DNA of 64,000 nt from Sesamum alatum (Eukaryota > Streptophyta > Magnoliopsida > Lamiales > Pedaliaceae). The stretch covers positions 10,002,136-10,066,135 of the forward strand of contig JACGWO010000013.1 in the NCBI GenBank assembly GCA_034509735.1, in the 5' to 3' direction. Numbering within the stretch: position 1 is the stretch's first letter; the number at the start of each line of letters is the position of its first letter. Position numbers and translations under genes: made by a program. Below are positions 59,923 through 64,000 of the stretch, piece by piece. The notes beneath the pieces were generated by a model that saw nothing but the letters and a program-made list of their open reading frames with translations, did not search any database and was not told the DNA's origin.

Positions 59923-62900
59923 ATCTCCCACTTGACCTAAAGCCAATCACCCATTGACCTCGAACCTCTTATTCAGATGGTGAGTATGGGCAACTTGCGA
60001 CATGGGCTTAGCAAGTGGATCCGCTATGTTTTCTGCGGAGCTGACTCGGTCCAACCGAACGTCACTCCTGCTATCCATCTCTCTAAGTAGATGGTAGCGT
60101 CTAAGAATATGCTTGGATCGTGATGAGATCTCGGTTCCTTTGCTAGCGCTATTGCCCCGTTGTTATCATAAAAGATAATTACAGGCTCTAGCAATGCTAG
60201 GTACTACATCCAACCCTTGGATGTAGCTCATCAACCAAACCACTCCTTAGCAGCTTCCAAAGCCGCTATGTATTCAAAACTCTATGGTGGAGTCCGCCGT
60301 GGTAGCCTACTTGGAACCCTTCCAAGTAACCACGCCACCATTAAGTCTGAACACATAACCAGACTGAGACTTGGCATCATCGTCATCCGACTGGAAGCTA
60401 GCGTCGCTATAGCCTTCCAGTATCAACTCTCCACTGCCGTAGATCAAGAACATGTCCTTAGTCCTTTTCAGGTACTTCAAGATAGTCTTGACTGCACTCC
60501 AGTGTGCCTCCCCGGCACACGACTGATATCGACTTGTTACGCTCAAAGCGAAAGCCACATCAGGTCTAGTGCATTGAACAGCATACTGTATGCTGCCTAC
60601 GGCTGAAACATAGGGGATGTCCAACATCCGTTTAAGCTCCTCATCAGTCTTAGGAGACTGCTTCTTGGATAACTTAATTCCATGCCTCATTGGAAGGAAT
60701 CCTCGTTTTGAGTTCTCCATCTTGAATCTCTTCAAGACTTTCTCAATGTACGAGGACTGGGCCATTCCTAACATCCTTTTAGATCTATCCCTGTAGATCT
60801 TGATGCCAAGGATGTAGGATGCCTCGCCCATATCCTTCATGGAGAATTGCGTTGACAACCAAGCTTTAGTGGTACCCAACATCTTAGCATCATTCCCAAT
60901 GAGCAAGATGTCATCCACGTAAAGCACAAAAAACGCAACTGAGCTCCCACTGATCTTCTTGTATACACAAGGATCGGACTCATTCTTGATGAAATCATAT
61001 CCCCGTATGACTTCATCAAAACGTATGTTCCAGCTTCGGGAAGCTTGTTTGAGGCCATAGATGGACCTTTGGAGACGGCAGACCTTCTGCTCTTCTCCAA
61101 CAGTTGTGAAACCTTCCGGTTGATCCATATAGATCTCTTCCTCTACGAAACCGTTGAGGAAAGCCGTTTTCACGTCCATCTGCCATATTTCATAGTCATA
61201 CCATGCTGCTATGGCAAGCAGTATCCGAATGGACTTGGCTATTGCTACAGGCGAGTAGGTTTCCTCAAAATCGACCCCGGGTCGCTGAGTGTAACCTTTC
61301 GCCACAAGCCTGGCCTTGAAGGTTGTAACCTCCCCGTCAGCTCCAAGCTTACGTTTGTAGACCCATTTACACCCTACGGGTTTAACCCCTTTGGGTGGAT
61401 CTACTAGGGTCCAAACCTTGTTTGTACCCATCGAGTCCATCTCGGATTTCATGGCCTCAAGCCACTTGTCCGAATCGATGTCCGACATCGCTTCTCCGTA
61501 TGTCTTTGGATCATTATCCAACTGACCGGTCAGGCCCAGAAATCCATACCTATCAGGTTCATGGGATACTCTGGCCGACCTACGGAGGACTGGAACAATA
61601 TCAGTGGGAACCACTGGCTCAGATGTCACTGCCGCCTCATGGGGTACCTCACTTGATTCCTCAAGGAGTACCTCATCGCGTCGACTATCCGATGGAAAAC
61701 CTTTTTCCAAGAACACTGCGTTTCGCGAGACAAAAACCTTTTGCTCGGAGGGATCATAGAAATAATACCCCGCAGTTTCTTTCGGATAGCCGATAAACCT
61801 GCATAAACTAGACCTCGAGTCCAGTTTATCTCCCACTAATCTCTTGACATATGCGGGGCAACCCCACACCTTCAAGTATTTGTAGGAGGCAGGCTTGCCA
61901 TGCCATATCTCATATGGCGTCTGGGATACCCTTTTAGATGGCGCCAAGTTCAAAACTTTGGCCGCCGTCTCAAGAGCGTATCCTCAGAAGGAAAGGGGTA
62001 GTTTGGTAAAACTCATCATGGATCGGACCATGTCCAACAAGGTCCGATTCCTCCTTTCAGACACACCGTTAAGCTGCGGTGTTCCAGGAGGGGTCCACTG
62101 AGAGAGAATCCCATTCTCTTTTAGATAACCAGTAAACTCACCACTCAAATACTCTCCACCTCGGTCCGACCGAAGGGCTTTGATCTTTCGACCGGTTTGG
62201 TTCTCTACTTCAAGTCTGTATTCCTTAAACCTTCCAAAGGCTTCAGACTTGTACCTCATCAGGTAAACATAACCATACCGTGAGTGATTATCGGTAAAGG
62301 TTATGAAGTACGAGTACCCACCTCTAGCCTGAGTATTTAGTGGACCACAGACATCTGTATGGATCAAATCCAACAGACCACTGGCTAGCGTACTTTGTCC
62401 AACAAAGGGTTTCTTGGTCATCTTTCCCTTTAGACAGGATTCGCAGGTCGGTAGGTTGTCCAAATCGTCTATTTCTAGACTCTTTGAGTCCACCAACCTT
62501 CTTATCCTATCTTTAGAGATATGACCTAACCTCGCATGCCATATCTGTGCGTTATTATGATCATCACGTTTTCGTTTGTGTTCTGCAGTCATAATCCAAT
62601 TAGACTGTTGAAGTATGTACAGACCGTTGACCAATGTACCAAGCAAATGAGAAATACCATCTTTGATAATGAAAAAAACCGTTTTTATTGATGGTAAATT
62701 CATATCCCTCCTTATCAAGGACCGGGATGGAAACAATGTTTTTAATCATGCTAGGTACATAGAAACAGTCGTTCAGTACAATCCTAACATGACTACTAAT
62801 GGCTAACTCTAGTGATCCTACGGCCTCCGCAGCAACGGCCTTGCCATCGCCTAGCCTCAGGATCATCTCATCCTTGGTTAGCCTTCTGCTTCTTTGCAGT

Positions 62901-63856
62901 GCCTGCAAATCATTGCAGATGTGAGCACCACACCCGGTATCCAATACCCATGAAGCAGAATTAGTAATCATATTAACTTCAACCACAAACACACCTGGGT
63001 TGGAGAGGAGTTGTGGGCACTCCCTCTTCCAATGCCCTTTCCCTTGGCAATGCATGCAGACATCATTTGCCTTGGACCGCTGAGAACCACGGGCCTTTCC
63101 TTTCCTTTTGCTCGGTCCAACCGGAGCAACAGGGACGCCCGGAGCACGAGCAGGGGCCGCAACCGTCTTCCCTTTGCCCTTCTTCCTCTTCCAGCGTCCG
63201 GCCCTCTTGCCATTCACCTTGGAGGTCGAAGCCTCTCCTATCAATACTGCCGGCGCCGACTTGTGGGTCGTTGCCTCGTATTAGACTAGCATGTTGATCA
63301 ACTCATGAATAGACTTCTCAAGTCCATTCATGTTGTAGTTTACAACAAACGGGTCATAGGATGGAGGAAGCGACTGGAGGATTACGTCAATGTACGTGTC
63401 ATTGTTAAGCCCAGCTTTAAGGTCCTCGAGTTTCTCCACCAGGGAGAGCATCTTGACCCCATGACTCTGTACAGACGCTCCTTCAGCGAGCTTGGTGCCA
63501 AAGAATGCTTTTGTGGCGGCATATCTAATATGCCTATCCGGAACCGCATAAACCTCGTTCATGCGGAGCATTATGGCGGAGACGTTGTCCAGCCTCTCAT
63601 ACTGCTTCTGGATGTCGTTAGACATCGAAGCCAGTATGATACTGCGTACTTTCCGGTTGTCCTCATGCCATTTCTCGAACGTCAAACGTTCTTCAGGCAT
63701 GGACCCCTCCGGTAAGTCGCTCGGTGGCGGCTCGTCCAAGACGTAGCCTTGGTTCTCGAAACCGAGGACAATCCTCAGGTTTCTCAGCCAGTCCGAGTAG
63801 TTCGTTCCGTTGAATTTGTTAGTCTCAAGAATCATGGTTAACGGGTTCTTAGACAT
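59923..63856 (-). pseudogene. Copia gag-pol of E6, nearly complete but disabled
   Basis: Gag starts at 63856 (MSKNPLTMILETNKFNGTNY). The CCHC knuckle CMHCQGKGHWKREC is at 63017-63058. The protease motif VLDTGCGAHI has its Asp at 62939-62941. Integrase has HARLGH, CESC, HTDVCGP, SDRGGEY and VSERRN. A 548-residue frame (60307-61953) covers the integrase end, RT with YVDDILLIG (60910-60921) and the start of RNase H. Defects: a stop after INMLV in gag, a frameshift near 62650 between protease and integrase, TGA at 61984-61986 replacing an expected integrase Trp, TAG at 60307-60309, and the same frameshift pair in RNase H as E3. It is collinear with E3 throughout and very similar. A PPT (ATCTCCCACTTGACC on the plus strand) is at 59923. 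Confidence 0.92.
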
Positions 63857-64000
63857 ATCTACATTAATGAAAATGTAAAGCAGAAATTAGCAGATGATGG
63901 TAATATTATTGTTCAAGTTGAAGACTTGGTCTTTTAGTCTTTAACCCTCCCACTATTTATACGAAAGTCCGCCACTCTCAAGCGGAGTTTCGGGAAACCA
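63857..64000 (-). other. E6 leader, cut by the window edge
   Basis: The sequence matches the E3 leader from 31343 onward without the S5 insertion. TAACC at 63942-63946 is the empty counterpart of the S5 target. The PBS and 5' LTR lie beyond the window. Confidence 0.85.

Noticed and set aside
1..64000. CRISPR array, tRNA, rRNA or host protein-coding gene
   Set aside because: No regular short repeat-spacer pattern or RNA gene was seen, and all longer frames map to transposon genes or their shadows.

Overview
The window is plant nuclear DNA made almost entirely of nested, decaying transposable elements. I found no credible host gene, rRNA, tRNA or CRISPR array. The plant assignment rests on Ty1/copia polyproteins primed by initiator-tRNA-Met-type sites (TGGTATCAGAGCC), a CACTA (En/Spm) element with a plant Transposase_24-type gene, a plant L1-type LINE reverse transcriptase, and plant-style TATA boxes and introns. 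I cannot name the species.

Layout. 1-2749 (+): 3' end of an LTR retrotransposon with polypurine tract and 2.3 kb LTR, inserted in a CACTA transposon (2750-6218). 6571-16515 (-): copia element 'E1', deleted from leader into reverse transcriptase and split by two solo LTRs. 16517-19733: mosaic of LTR pieces around a copia protease-integrase fragment. 19735-24868 (-): 'E2', a gag/leader remnant with a broken LTR. 22272-26888: tandem duplication of about 2.6 kb carrying a forward LTR. 26889-39378 (-): 'E3', a copia element with gag-pol, leader, PBS and 5' LTR, split by solo LTRs. 39379-51965 (-): an old copy 'E4' whose 3' LTR also serves as the 5' LTR of a leader stub. 52618-53762 (-): LINE fragment. 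54040-57748 (+): 'E5', a different copia lineage with a 261 bp LTR, cut off in reverse transcriptase. 57749-64000: a truncated forward LTR fused to the inverted U3 of 'E6', a close relative of E3 running off the right edge.

Most of the sequence belongs to one related group of LTRs about 2.0-2.5 kb long that begin TGTTAGAATAGGTGACC. Seven forward or reverse copies of about 2 kb have no coding interior; six have recognisable 5 bp target duplications and are read as solo LTRs. Their promoters share an array of inverted TTGAC cores (TTTGACTAGGTCAAA and variants) 35-60 bp before the TATA box.

No gene set here works together as a cellular pathway. The coding content is gag, protease, integrase, reverse transcriptase and RNase H of copia elements, plus CACTA and LINE pieces. 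All carry stops, frameshifts or truncations. The most informative signals are the nesting order, shared and independent disabling mutations, recombinant LTR junctions, hypervariable GC-rich leader blocks and the conserved LTR promoter motif. Because the region is so repetitive, some junctions could be assembly errors.
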